A DNA stretch of 64,000 nt, taken from assembly GCA_015350385.1 (NCBI GenBank), contig WNKI01000002.1, positions 7,432,276-7,496,275 of the forward strand. The letters are read 5' to 3'. Within the stretch, counting starts at the first letter, position 1. Each line of letters begins with the position of its first letter. The notes below the pieces were generated by a model. The model was given only the letters and a program-made list of their open reading frames with translations. It searched no databases and had not been told where the DNA came from. Source of the stretch: Aculops lycopersici (lineage: Eukaryota > Arthropoda > Arachnida > Trombidiformes > Eriophyidae). This document shows, piece after piece, positions 1 through 9,869 of this stretch. The position numbers and the translations under genes were made by a program.

Positions 1-1707
1 ACTACTTCTTCGGATCCTCTCTCGGACGATGGAGAGAGGGAGATGGAGAGAATCTTCTCCTGGATGCTAGTCACCTGAAAGATTAACGCCACCAACCATG
101 CAGCAGCAACAAAGCCTCAACAATAAAACGGCTGGTCGACTACATTAGTCCAAATCCCTGATTTGCAGCCCGCTAACCAAAGAAAGCCAAACTAAGTCGG
201 CGCTACTGTTGTAACACAATCCAGTTAACTCGCGCAACCGGAAACCGGCGCAAGTGGATTTGTATTCTCAGCCACACGGCAACAAACCTTATGGTCTCCA
301 CTTTCACTAACACAATCAACCAGCACACATAACATATTCAGCCTCAAGCAACTTGTCGGTTGGTCGGTCGGTCATAATACCAAAACCGCAAGCGAGGATG
401 GACCTAAGCGTTTCGGTTTGTGTGAGCATCGCGGTTGCTGCAGTAGTGCTTGCGTGGGTTTTGGGGTGCTAGCAGTGGCGGCAGTAAATCCAACCACCGA
501 GTGATAGACAGATCACACAATTGATCGACTCCCAACAACATCAACTAACAGATTGTTGTTAGTTGCCCTCGCTCACTACTATCAGCGACTAAAAGTGTGT
601 CTCTAGTTGCCTAAACTCACTTGTAGTGCAGAAGTCCGCACAGAAGCCAACTCACTAGCAAACAAGTGAATCACCGGTGCCGACAAACAAATGCCAACTT
701 GCAATTGTTACCACCCGATTCGAGAGGAGCAAAACCAACCAACAACAAACAGAGAGACAGACGGACGAGTAAAGTTTCCACCAAACCAGAGCCCAATCAA
801 GCGGAAGCTCGCCCTTTGCGCGCACGCCAATGAAATTTCGCGCGTGGGGTGCACATAGTTTCCGGTTCCGAAGTTTCGGTTCGCTCGCTTACATTGGAAG
901 CCTTACGGGCTTTTGCTCGACTTGTCGACACAACTCGCGACCAGCCTGTCGAGCTCTTTTCACCTCGAGCGCCCGCCAAACGACCGCCACAAACCAGCAA
1001 TAGCAGTAGTAGTGGTCGTAGTCGTCTACGTCGACGTCGACGTAGACGACTACGCCGACTGATGCCTTGGCCTAGCAAAGCCATTCGAGCAACCACTTGT
1101 CGCGGGCTTAGCTTAGTGCTGGATTGAACCTATAGTCGCTAGGTGCGTCTCTACTAGCGACACGCATCACTCAAACGACTAATCAATCGTGCTCATATCA
1201 ACATATAAATAAACTCAATAAATTATTAACAAGGTAAAATTCATCACGTAATTCATTCCGAGGGGCTCATCATATCATTTATTTATGATGATAGAAGACA
1301 ATAAACTTGTTCTAATTTGTTGGATGTTTGATGGCACCGGGAGGAGTTTGCTCTTGGTTTGGTTGGGGCGTTGCAAAAGTTATAGTTATGGTCACAGGGA
1401 ATAGAGGGATAGTGAGAGTAAAGTTGAGTTGAATGTCTCCTAGCATCGATCTTGTAATTATCATAAACATTATTGTACAATTATCATCATTTTCATGAAG
1501 GGTTGTTGTAGTTGGCACTGTATGGTTTTTTGCCCAATTAACAAAATGGACTTCATGGTGACCTTAAAGGGTGAAATTTGTTTATAATCTTTGCACTTTT
1601 GTCTAGCTCATTTTCTTCAGTTTCTTAGTTAGTTAAAGTTGAAAGGCCTAGGTGTTGGTGGTTATGGTTGTGTTGGTATTAGTTCCTATGCTGTCATATT
1701 AATGCTG
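1..1707. other. Non-coding stretch downstream of YME1L, no gene recognised
   Basis: I see no convincing gene here. Two overlapping frames near 0.8-1.1 kb, one per strand, are arginine-rich only because they read through a CG-rich palindrome at 1017-1054. The stretch from about 1.2 kb is AT-richer and probably holds the 3' UTR of YME1L, whose stop lies at 1708. No tRNA-like B box, transposon frame or long repeat was noticed. A gene entering from the left edge cannot be excluded. Confidence 0.5.
1017..1054. repeat. Perfect 38-bp palindrome without spacer
   Basis: The two 19-base halves are exact reverse complements with the centre between 1035 and 1036. The core is a run of TCGACG steps. The symmetry breaks on the next base on each side (t at 1016, c at 1055). 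It lies in non-coding DNA. Confidence 0.9.
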
Positions 1708-3822
1708 CTATCTGGTACCAGTGTGTTTCAATAGGTCCAGCGGCAATCGATCGCTTGGTTTGCCAACCATTAGGTTAAGCCTACTTTTGCGCTCCTTCTC
1801 GCGTTCCTGGCGTAGAATCTTTGGATCCTTGCCCTCGATTACCAGCTTCACCTCGGCAGCATCAAGCGTCTCATACTTCAATAGAGCCTCTGCCAACAGT
1901 TTCAATTCATCCCGTCGCTGCGTTAGCAAACTCCTGACCCGCTCCTTTGACTCCTCCAACATTCGACTAATCTCAGACTCAACCAACTCCGAGGTTGCAT
2001 CTGAAAAGCCACTAACAACAATCTGTGAACCAGTATCCTCTTCCCTAACAACACGCATGCCAACCTTCTCGGACATTCCAAAATCCTTCACCATCTTGGT
2101 GGCCAACATGTTGGCCTTCCTTAGGTCATCCTCGCAACCCGTCGTCACTCGATCGGCACCATATATCAACTCCTCGGCCACGCGGCCGCCTAGCATCACA
2201 TCCATGGCAGCCGATAGTTGCTCCTTCGTTTGACTATACAAATCTCGTTCGGGTAAGGTGGAGGTGTGACCTAGGGAATTGCCTCTAGATACTATAGTGA
2301 CTTTATGCAATGAATTAGCCTTCTCTGTGTAGTAGGCAACCAATGCGTGGCCGCCCTCATGGTAAGCTGTCATTAAATTTTGCTCCTTGTCAGGTAACCG
2401 ATTTCTTCTTTCTGGGCCCATGAGTATCTTATCGCGAGCAAACTCTAATGACTCTTGTGTAACCGAATCCATGCCCTCTGTTGCCGACCTTAGCGCTCCC
2501 TGGTTGACTAAATTCTCGATATCCGCTCCGGTAAAGCCAATGGAAGTTCTGCATAACATATCCAGATCAATGTCGGCCGAAGCCCTAACCTTGGCGAGGT
2601 AATGCTCAAATAACTCCTTTCTTCCCTTATAATCTGGTATGGGCACGGTGACTTGAACATCAAAACGTCCCGGCCTCAGTAGAGCCTTGTCTAGATCATT
2701 GGCACGATTTGTGGCGCCCATCACGATGACTCCCTCGTTTTGACTAAAACCATCCATTTCGCTCAACAATTGATTGATTGTTTGATTGGCATATGGATGA
2801 AGTACTGAATTTGTTCGCTTGCCACCGACTGAGTCTATTTCATCAATAAATATAACACATGGCGTCCTTTGTTTTGCTTTCTCAAACAAATCTCTAACTC
2901 TCCTTGCGCCCTGACCAACTAGTATCTCGTCGAATTCTGAACCGGAGGCGTGAAAGAATGGCACCCCAGCTTCGCCGGCAACTGCCCTAGCTAACAGAGT
3001 TTTACCCGTACCTGGCGGGCCAACTAACAAGACACCCTTGGGCAATTTTCCTCCTAATCTTGAAAATTTGTTTGGCTTCTTCAGATACTCAACAATATCT
3101 GAGAGCTCTTGTTTAGATTCATCACAGCCTTTAACATCAGAAAAGCTAACTTCAATCTCTTCAGGTTGAACTTCGTTTGCTCTATTGCCCAATATAACTC
3201 GTCTGAATGGATTCTCGCCATTCAAGAGTGAATATCCTGCAGTTACCAAAAGAATCATAATTATTCCATCTCTTACCACGGTCAATAATCTAAACCTTGG
3301 CTTCTTCTTACCCTCTTGGCCATAAAAGTATCCCTCGGCGAACGAGAGTCGCATGAGTTTTTGATCGTCGAGCGCAAACATAGATGGGGGTATTGAGGGA
3401 TTGTTGAGGTTCCGACTAGATATTGGCGTTTCGATCGAGGTACCTTGTGACGAGAAGCCTCCCCCTAGATTACTTTGAGACGACGAGCCTAGACCCATGG
3501 AGTTACCGTAGGTATTGCCGATAGTCGCACCAGCCCCATGGCCGTACATGTGATTGTTACTATCAACACTTGCTCTATTTGAGATAGTTTGGGATGCATT
3601 GTTTTGATAAGGTTGGTTTTGAGTAATGTTGCTTCGTTGAAAGGTTGCTATTCGATCATATGCCTTCTCCCAAAGTTTGTGTACTCTATCATCTAATTCG
3701 TTCATTTTTCTATCATATTCAACTTGCTCATCCCGCGAGGCACCCAAGCCAATTGATTGTCGCCCGGCTCGCGTCCTAAATTGACGCGTATTAACGCAAA
3801 ATTTGTGAAGGTTTCTATACAT
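1708..3822 (-). CDS. YME1L: Mitochondrial i-AAA protease YME1L
   Basis: ATP-dependent zinc metalloprotease of the FtsH/YME1 family. It degrades inner-membrane and intermembrane-space proteins from the intermembrane-space side of the mitochondrial inner membrane. The frame is open from 3846, but that codon is TTG. The first ATG is at 3822 and gives 704 residues, close to the family length. The N-terminus (MYRNLHKF...) is rich in Arg/Lys and poor in acids, as expected for a mitochondrial presequence. Residues about 70-150 are Asn/Ser/Gly-rich linker. A single membrane segment lies at about 185-202. The AAA module has Walker A GPPGTGKT (268-275), Walker B VIFIDEID (323-330) and the second region of homology ending RPGRFD (about 388). 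The protease zinc motif is HEGGH (488-492), with a probable third ligand Asp at about 566. The C-terminal ALLKYETLDA block is typical of YME1L. One oddity is that the pore loop reads LVGQG instead of the usual FVG. No intron is needed. Confidence 0.96.
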   Translation of the reverse strand: MYRNLHKFCVNTRQFRTRAGRQSIGLGASRDEQVEYDRKMNELDDRVHKLWEKAYDRIATFQRSNITQNQPYQNNASQTISNRASVDSNNHMYGHGAGATIGNTYGNSMGLGSSSQSNLGGGFSSQGTSIETPISSRNLNNPSIPPSMFALDDQKLMRLSFAEGYFYGQEGKKKPRFRLLTVVRDGIIMILLVTAGYSLLNGENPFRRVILGNRANEVQPEEIEVSFSDVKGCDESKQELSDIVEYLKKPNKFSRLGGKLPKGVLLVGPPGTGKTLLARAVAGEAGVPFFHASGSEFDEILVGQGARRVRDLFEKAKQRTPCVIFIDEIDSVGGKRTNSVLHPYANQTINQLLSEMDGFSQNEGVIVMGATNRANDLDKALLRPGRFDVQVTVPIPDYKGRKELFEHYLAKVRASADIDLDMLCRTSIGFTGADIENLVNQGALRSATEGMDSVTQESLEFARDKILMGPERRNRLPDKEQNLMTAYHEGGHALVAYYTEKANSLHKVTIVSRGNSLGHTSTLPERDLYSQTKEQLSAAMDVMLGGRVAEELIYGADRVTTGCEDDLRKANMLATKMVKDFGMSEKVGMRVVREEDTGSQIVVSGFSDATSELVESEISRMLEESKERVRSLLTQRRDELKLLAEALLKYETLDAAEVKLVIEGKDPKILRQEREKERKSRLNLMVGKPSDRLPLDLLKHTGTR

Positions 3823-4351
3823 GATGATCTGAACTCGAGATGCCAATTATTGTGTTCTGTTTGATAGTTGGAATTGTACGACGGCTAGTTAATTTAGATA
3901 GGAGTAGGGTGATGTAACAATAATAAAGATTTTATTCAATTAGTGAGAGTTGTGATTTTTGGGGCAAAATATTCTGGTTATCTAATGTTATCTGTTTGTT
4001 GAGAATAAGATACACGAGAATAACAAAATAACAAACATGTGTGATCAAGTCATTCATTAGTCATTCGATCCGACCAGCGCGCCTCTTATGCGTGCTCGGG
4101 ATCCTTCCCGAAAATATGTGTTGATCCAATGTAAGCGACAGTAAAATGTCCCGAAGAGTTTCGACCCAAGTGACAGGCCGCGCTACAGAATGGCCGACTT
4201 TCATATTGTAATCACTGTTTACACTACTTGGTGATATTTGAACAGGTAAAAATTTTAAAGAGATTACATCAGAAATATTACAGTAATTGGTACTCTATAT
4301 TTATAACCTTATATCAGTAGCTTTATTCTCGAATCACATACATTCCTAACC
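3823..4351. promoter_or_regulatory. Shared divergent 5' region of YME1L and THOC7
   Basis: About 530 bases separate the two start codons, which point away from each other, so both promoters and 5' UTRs must fit here. A CAGGTAA word occurs near 4244. The half nearer THOC7 is AT-rich. No clear TATA box stands out on either strand. The shared-promoter role is inferred from the layout. Confidence 0.6.
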
Positions 4352-4927
4352 ATGACTTGGAACATTGGGAAGAATGAAGAGGAGGAAATATTTAAAAGAA
4401 AACTTCTCTACGATGGATGGGGAACTGGAGAGGATAAACGACTTGTAACCATATTGCGGAACATAACAAAGTTGTGCCTTACCGATGACGAGGAATCTAG
4501 CAAGTTAACTAGTATCATCACCAAAGATATTGCCCTTAACCTATTAAATTGCGAAAAACTTAGCAAAATTTCAACTATGTACGATAGGACTGAGGACATA
4601 TTGCAAGAAGCTCTGAGGACCAAAGCAGATGAGATCAAGAGGATCAACGATAGATTGTCCAGTTTGCATTTAGAATTGGAGTATGCAGCGAAATATAAAC
4701 AAGTCAATGAGTACCCAGCATGTGAGATCACCGAGTCGCTGATGAGGGAGATCGAGAGAAAGAAAGAAATACTCATGAATAAGACAGCCAAGTTGAAGAG
4801 TAGTATATCTATTATCGTCGATGCTTGTAGTAATTTGCAAAAAGTTCTCGAGGATGAAATATGCACTGACACCGAAGATTCGCTTCCACAACATACCTCA
4901 CCTGAAAATCCTCCTGCCAACCCCTGA
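4352..4927 (+). CDS. THOC7: THO complex subunit 7 (THOC7)
   Basis: Subunit of the nuclear THO/TREX complex, which couples transcription to mRNP assembly and export. The single-exon frame of 191 residues is close to the roughly 204 of the human protein. The N-terminal block EEIFKRKLLYDGWGTGEDKR (about residues 9-28) matches the family pattern of two basic residues, LLxDGxGxGDDR. It is followed by a helical segment and then a long charged, heptad-like region (about 75-170), consistent with the coiled coil that pairs THOC7 with THOC5. KYKQVNEYPA near 115 corresponds to the conserved NRQEY region. The acidic, Pro-rich tail is also usual. An AATAAA signal lies at 4991-4996, shortly after the stop. 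The gene is divergent from YME1L and convergent with the ER protein. Confidence 0.85.
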   Translation: MTWNIGKNEEEEIFKRKLLYDGWGTGEDKRLVTILRNITKLCLTDDEESSKLTSIITKDIALNLLNCEKLSKISTMYDRTEDILQEALRTKADEIKRINDRLSSLHLELEYAAKYKQVNEYPACEITESLMREIERKKEILMNKTAKLKSSISIIVDACSNLQKVLEDEICTDTEDSLPQHTSPENPPANP

Positions 4928-5097
4928 AGTGTCGTATGTTTCCTGTGGATTAATTTCCGGGGGTAGTTGTTGTTCTCGAAGAGTTGATAAAATAAAAGTT
5001 CACATCATGATTGATTATTCCAGTTATTTCAAGCACGATGTACTATTGAATGCAACACATGCAAGGGGCTAGGGATTTGTATTTTGACAAGCTCCAT

Positions 5098-6573
5098 TTA
5101 TAACTCATCGCGCTTTGTTCTAGGGGGCGAGTCTTCGATGAATCCAAAGTCGTTTGGTTTTTTGAAGGCGAAGACATTCAAGTATCTGGCGGCGAAGTCC
5201 GAGATGAATGTTGAGTAGAGTCTGTTGATTTTGAAACTAATGTCTATGTAGGGCATATCCTGTTGATTCACGTATGAGATGGTCAATGGCTCAGTATCGG
5301 TCATGTTGAGGATCTTCTTCGTATATCCAACTGATTGGGTCAAATTCTTGTAGTTGTAATAGAAGAGATGCATCACTTTTGCGGCGAGCCCTGATTGCCA
5401 AGAACCTGCCACAAAAATGTGCCGGACATCATTGTGTCTAACAGTCATGTACTCGTGACCCTTTTCGGGACCCTCATTAACAAATTTCTGGTCTAAATCA
5501 AACTCCAGTGGATATAGAGGCGAGCGTGATTTTATCTTGATGGTTGTGTTATAGAGATTTGAGTCCTTCTGATTTACATCACGCTGCTGGGAAATCGTGC
5601 CCTTGTATTTCCATATAGAGTAACTCGGGAATCTGACATCCATGTTATGATCCACGGATAAGTAAGGAAACTTTTGACTGTATATGCCAGTTAACCCTCC
5701 AAACAATTTGATTCCGGATGGAACATAGGAAGGATCCTTGGGGATGTCGGCACATTCGACATTATGAGCACTGAATAGCACTCCGCTTCTTAGACCTTCA
5801 GCAAATATAAATTGGATGTCGTCAAGGAATTCCGGATAAGGATCATTGGCCAAAGAGTTGAGACGGTTAAAGAGACTACTAAAGAATTGTGATCTCTTCG
5901 TTGAAATATGAACCTCACCTGTGCACTTAAGTTCGAATCGACGCCAAAGGGTGTATCTTCTGAACTCGAAATAATATCCTTGATCCCATCTTGGTTCCTC
6001 ATTATCAAACTTATGCATGTTGTTGGCATCTAACATTAATGAAATATTCTTTGTAACGACATTCTCACGCAATGGGTAGATGAGAACGTTGTCAGTCTCA
6101 TCATTTAGGATTGCGGACCTCTTCTTGTACCTGATGGACGATCGGCGTACATACTGATCATCTGTATCCGGTGTGCACTCTCCATAACCCTTATACATGT
6201 GATCCGGGACTACATGGGACTTCAATGGCATACAAGCGATAAGAGGTATATATTCTGGCCGATCGATGGTCAAGTTCTGCTTGCAGTCGACTAGAGTCTC
6301 GAAGCGTGTGAGTTTGAAGTTGAAAAATGAGTCTAAGTATGATTCCGAACCTTCGGTTGAAATTTTGTAATAAGATCTACTAAGCGCAAACCTATCCTTC
6401 GATCTGGACTCGTTGTAATGGTAATTGAATTTAAACGGTCCGAATTTGAACGACCTTTGAGGCCCCTTTGCCTCGGACCAGTCGCTACAATGGCCATCCG
6501 ATTGTTGATGACTTGATGATATCGACACGCACAAAAGCGCTACGATGAGCAATACAGAGCTTGCCAATCGCAT
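5098..6573 (-). CDS. Unrecognised ER-luminal glycoprotein with C-terminal RDEL
   Basis: I do not recognise this 491-residue protein. It begins with a clear signal peptide (MRLASSVLLIVALLCVSISS, cleavage probably just before or after SHQQ) and has no later membrane segment. It ends in KRDEL; RDEL is an accepted variant of the KDEL/HDEL ER-retrieval signal, so residence in the ER lumen is likely. The mature part has six cysteines (29, 97, 114, 133, 217, 274), enough for three disulfides. It has six Asn-X-Ser/Thr sites (54, 100, 176, 342, 410, 423), again fitting the secretory pathway. A dibasic stretch YKKRS lies at about 149-153. The sequence is not repetitive and reads as a globular alternation of aromatic and charged residues, so a real gene is likely. 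No catalytic motif was found. The start is the first ATG and precedes the hydrophobic core directly. Confidence 0.85.
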   Translation of the reverse strand: MRLASSVLLIVALLCVSISSSHQQSDGHCSDWSEAKGPQRSFKFGPFKFNYHYNESRSKDRFALSRSYYKISTEGSESYLDSFFNFKLTRFETLVDCKQNLTIDRPEYIPLIACMPLKSHVVPDHMYKGYGECTPDTDDQYVRRSSIRYKKRSAILNDETDNVLIYPLRENVVTKNISLMLDANNMHKFDNEEPRWDQGYYFEFRRYTLWRRFELKCTGEVHISTKRSQFFSSLFNRLNSLANDPYPEFLDDIQFIFAEGLRSGVLFSAHNVECADIPKDPSYVPSGIKLFGGLTGIYSQKFPYLSVDHNMDVRFPSYSIWKYKGTISQQRDVNQKDSNLYNTTIKIKSRSPLYPLEFDLDQKFVNEGPEKGHEYMTVRHNDVRHIFVAGSWQSGLAAKVMHLFYYNYKNLTQSVGYTKKILNMTDTEPLTISYVNQQDMPYIDISFKINRLYSTFISDFAARYLNVFAFKKPNDFGFIEDSPPRTKRDEL

Positions 6574-7358
6574 GGCTACAAGTTGCTATTCCTGGCGGAA
6601 GGATGGCCAAATTTGTGTATAGTTGAGTTGAGGGGCTTTTTCTAATAGGAATCTGGGCTTTCAGATGTGGCAATAGTTTGAAGTGAATCTAAAACTACTC
6701 CTTCGGATGATGGAGTGGGAATGATGGGTTAGTGATGATCGTCAGACAAATTTATAATCCCCACTTGAACGTTTTTCAGGGCGGTGATTCAGTTGAAACA
6801 CTTTTTCTGCCAATTGACGTCATAGTGGAGATGTCGACCGGAGGAACATATTAGAGGTGAAAGGCGACAGTCAGAGTTTCTATCCCTGCTTTGTTGCGAG
6901 GGCGCGAAACAGAAGGGAGTTTTGGGAATCATACTACTGGTACAAGAAGCATAAAGTTACTGTGATTGCGCATACTTAACCAATTGATGTACGCACTGCG
7001 CCACCACTACACTACCACGAACACTTCTCCCGGCATTCGTATCAAGACTAAAGGCCTAAGTGTGTACCATAAGCGCACGCAAGCAAGATGGATCATTATC
7101 TTGGCAGATAGCCACAAATAGTCAAGTGGTCATGGAGGTGATGGTCATACTGGTGGCGCGTGGGGGTAAAAGACGGTGGTTGCTGTTGAGACAACCACAT
7201 AGTAGCAAAGCAATGATGAGAAAGTAGCAAGATTTTGTAAATTCTAGATTGTTGCGTTCTGATCAGTTTTAATAGAATAGATGGAAATCACAAAAATTTG
7301 TTGTTATTCTGGGTTCTTCATACAATTTGCAAAATAGATCGTTGAGAAGCCTATTTGA
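6574..7358. other. Spacer between ER-protein start and eIF1A stop
   Basis: Both neighbours are on the minus strand, so this holds the promoter and 5' UTR of the RDEL protein and the 3' UTR of eIF1A. Only short open frames occur and none looks coding. The part next to eIF1A is AT-richer. Confidence 0.5.
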
Positions 7359-7835
7359 TTAGACATAATCGATATTTAGATTGTCGTCATTTGTGCTTTC
7401 GTTGCGATCGCCATCATCATCGTCACTGACATCATCGAATTCAATAATATTGTCATCATCTTCATCATCTCCAAAGGTAACTGTATCGTTGATCTTGGCG
7501 TGCTCAGGTAACTCGCCATAAGATTTCAAATTCCTAGCCTCGTCTGGATTGTATTTCAAGATAACATCAGCTCGCGAGTCTTGGTATTCACGCAAACCAA
7601 CTAAAACTATATCTCCCTGGTTAATCCAAACTTTCTTCCTTAACTTGCCTCTGATTTGACATAATCTCTTCACGCCGTCAAAGCACAAGGCCTCCAATCT
7701 ACCGTTTCCAAGCATCTTCAATACTTGTGCATATTCCTGGCCATCCTCTTTAAATATTAGTTCCCTCTTCTCGGCATCATTCTCGTTCTTTCCACGACGA
7801 CGATTCTTTCCTCCCTTTCCCTTATTCTTGGGCAT
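7359..7835 (-). CDS. EIF1A: Translation initiation factor eIF1A
   Basis: Component of the 43S/48S preinitiation complex. It binds the A site of the small ribosomal subunit, helps scanning and start-codon choice, and contacts eIF5B. The 158-residue frame starts MPKNKGKGGKNRRRG, the near-invariant basic N-terminal tail. The OB fold spans about 25-110, with EYAQVLKMLGNGRLEALCFDG and CQIRGKLRKKVWIN almost identical to animal orthologues. The tail is acidic and longer than the human one (144 residues in total) through extra Asp/Asn. The start is the only plausible ATG. No intron is needed. Divergent from CDK9. Confidence 0.98.
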   Translation of the reverse strand: MPKNKGKGGKNRRRGKNENDAEKRELIFKEDGQEYAQVLKMLGNGRLEALCFDGVKRLCQIRGKLRKKVWINQGDIVLVGLREYQDSRADVILKYNPDEARNLKSYGELPEHAKINDTVTFGDDEDDDNIIEFDDVSDDDDGDRNESTNDDNLNIDYV

Positions 7836-8651
7836 GGTGAATTGATTTGAAAACTGATCCTTTGTTGTTTGGTAATTTCCTCAGAACAAAATAAGTCGGT
7901 TTGTTTGTTTCTAATATTTAAAAATATTCATATGAGTTAAGTTACAGTCTAGCAAGGCAAAAGTCACGCTAGTTTCTGACAAAACCGGCGCTCATTCTAT
8001 GATCGCATACAACAATGTGTGTTCCGAATAAGCCACAACTGAACACATTTTTTCTCTCTCTCTTTCTCTCGACGCGTCACTAGGCGAGCGCAGTAAATAC
8101 ACAACTTCTGTATGTAACTTGATGGACATGCTGTGAATTTGTGCGCATCGGGAAGCGATAAATCTGCACCGAACACTCGCAAATACCGTCACAATTTGAG
8201 GGGAAGGCAGGGAACTTATTTTTGCTCGAATTGTTCTCCCATTGGGATCCAGTGTCGGCATTCTACTTGCGATGCCGCTGCGGGATTTAGCGGGCTCTTG
8301 ACAACGGATGGGCCGAGTCCTTTTTACATTGCATTTTACATTGCCTGTCTACCGAAGTGTTTGTGGGCGCTCCTCTCGAGGGGATCACAATGCAGACATG
8401 CGCAAAAGCTTCAAGTTTGTTCCCGAATAAACGCACAAGGCGCGACATACAGTTCACTGCATTTGCAATGTCCAATGCACTTGGGAGCACCCCAATGCCC
8501 TGGCCGCCACTAAAAAACGTTTATTTTTTAAGCAAGGATAGGCCAATCCAAAACATTACCTAAATAGATATAATCGTTTAATATTAATATTAATAGGTTT
8601 AATAAATCATCTACACAATTCTACTCATTAATATAACACCCATAATCCAAC
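7836..8651. promoter_or_regulatory. Divergent 5' region of eIF1A and CDK9
   Basis: About 816 bases separate two outward-facing start codons. A pyrimidine run (plus strand, about 8051-8070) lies nearer eIF1A and reads as a purine run on its sense strand. The last 130 bases before CDK9 are very AT-rich. Open frames at about 8.1-8.5 kb occur on both strands, lack family resemblance and are ignored. The promoter role follows from the layout. Confidence 0.55.
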
Positions 8652-9869
8652 ATGTCGTCTTCTTCGACAAATCCAACGTCGATCAAGAGAGCGCGAGTTT
8701 CTTCAGATGCATTTGATTATCCCTACTGTGATGATGTTGACAAATATGATAAAATAATCCGGATTGGAAAGGGAACATTCGGAGAGGTATTCAGAGCTAA
8801 ACATAAAGTTACAAAAAAAGAAGTTGCATTGAAGAAGATTTTAATGGACAATGAACAAGAAGGCTTCCCAATTACAGCTATAAGGGAGATAAAGATATTA
8901 AGTTCCTACAAAGATCAAAATGTTATCAATCTAATTGAAGTTTGTAGATCCTCACATCCTGAAGCAAATGGTAGGGCTATTTCCTATTTAGTATTCGATT
9001 TCTGTCACCATGATTTAGCTGGTCTCATACAAGAAGCTCATGATAAAATCAAATCTTTACCACTTATCAAGTGTATTGTCAAACAATTACTAGATGGATT
9101 GCATAGATTACACTACAGTAAAATAATTCATCGTGATATGAAATCATCGAACATACTCTTAACTAAGGATGGGGAACTTAAAATTGCCGACTTCGGTCTA
9201 GCCAGGCCATTTTCCATGGATGAGAATAGTAGAAAATATACAAATAGAGTGGTAACATTATGGTACAGACCACCAGAATTATTATTAGGAGAACGAAATT
9301 ATGCTAAGGCTGTAGACATGTGGGGGGTTGGTTGTATTATGAGCGAATTGTTCACCAAAGAACCTCTGATGAAAGGAACCTCAGAGCAACACCAGCTTCA
9401 ACTGATTGCCGATCACATTGGACCAATCTCGCCGGATGTTTGGCCAAAGGTTAAGGATTTGCCACTCTATACTAAACTCTCAAATGTGATAAACAATGGA
9501 AAACAAAGAAAACTATTGATGATGAGAATGAAGCGATTCACCCAAAATGAATATGCATTAGATCTTCTAAAACAATTATTCACACTAGACCCAAGCAAGA
9601 GGCCTGAAGCTGACACTGCTTTAGATCACGAATTCTTTTTTGAGGCTCCATTGCCAGCTGAGAAGAAAGCTTTAGCCGAATCATTATCATCGATTAGTCA
9701 ATCTCAATTTGAATTTACAACCAGAAAGAATAGGCAACAACAGAATTTGGCTGCAAATCCAAACAACCATCCCGCCCCAATGGTTAATAGAGGCAATAAT
9801 CATAGGCCTATGGGCCATAGGCCTGGACCGTCGAATAATGACGGCCAATATCGCGACCATGTTTATTAG
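8652..9869 (+). CDS. CDK9: Cyclin-dependent kinase 9 (P-TEFb kinase)
   Basis: Catalytic subunit of P-TEFb. With cyclin T it phosphorylates the RNA polymerase II C-terminal domain, NELF and SPT5 to release paused polymerase. The protein has 405 residues (human 372). Visible kinase features are the glycine loop GKGTFG (39-44), the VALK lysine (61), the PITAIRE helix (73-79) with its conserved Glu, HRDMKSSN in the catalytic loop (160-167), DFG (180-182), and a T-loop NRVVTLWYRPPE with the activating Thr at 202. DFCHHDLAG and the GERNYAKAVDMWG region are specific to the CDK9 group. The C-terminal tail (about 355-405) is Asn/His/Pro-rich and longer than usual. The gene is single-exon and AT-richer than its neighbours. 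The ATG follows an AT-rich leader without competing starts. Confidence 0.97.
   Translation: MSSSSTNPTSIKRARVSSDAFDYPYCDDVDKYDKIIRIGKGTFGEVFRAKHKVTKKEVALKKILMDNEQEGFPITAIREIKILSSYKDQNVINLIEVCRSSHPEANGRAISYLVFDFCHHDLAGLIQEAHDKIKSLPLIKCIVKQLLDGLHRLHYSKIIHRDMKSSNILLTKDGELKIADFGLARPFSMDENSRKYTNRVVTLWYRPPELLLGERNYAKAVDMWGVGCIMSELFTKEPLMKGTSEQHQLQLIADHIGPISPDVWPKVKDLPLYTKLSNVINNGKQRKLLMMRMKRFTQNEYALDLLKQLFTLDPSKRPEADTALDHEFFFEAPLPAEKKALAESLSSISQSQFEFTTRKNRQQQNLAANPNNHPAPMVNRGNNHRPMGHRPGPSNNDGQYRDHVY

Noticed and set aside
797..1127. Opposed arginine-rich open frames around 1 kb
   Set aside because: Both read through the CG-rich palindrome and have no family resemblance; one opposes the other over the same bases.
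7992..8563. Several short frames between eIF1A and CDK9
   Set aside because: Lie in the divergent promoter region, on both strands, without resemblance to any family.
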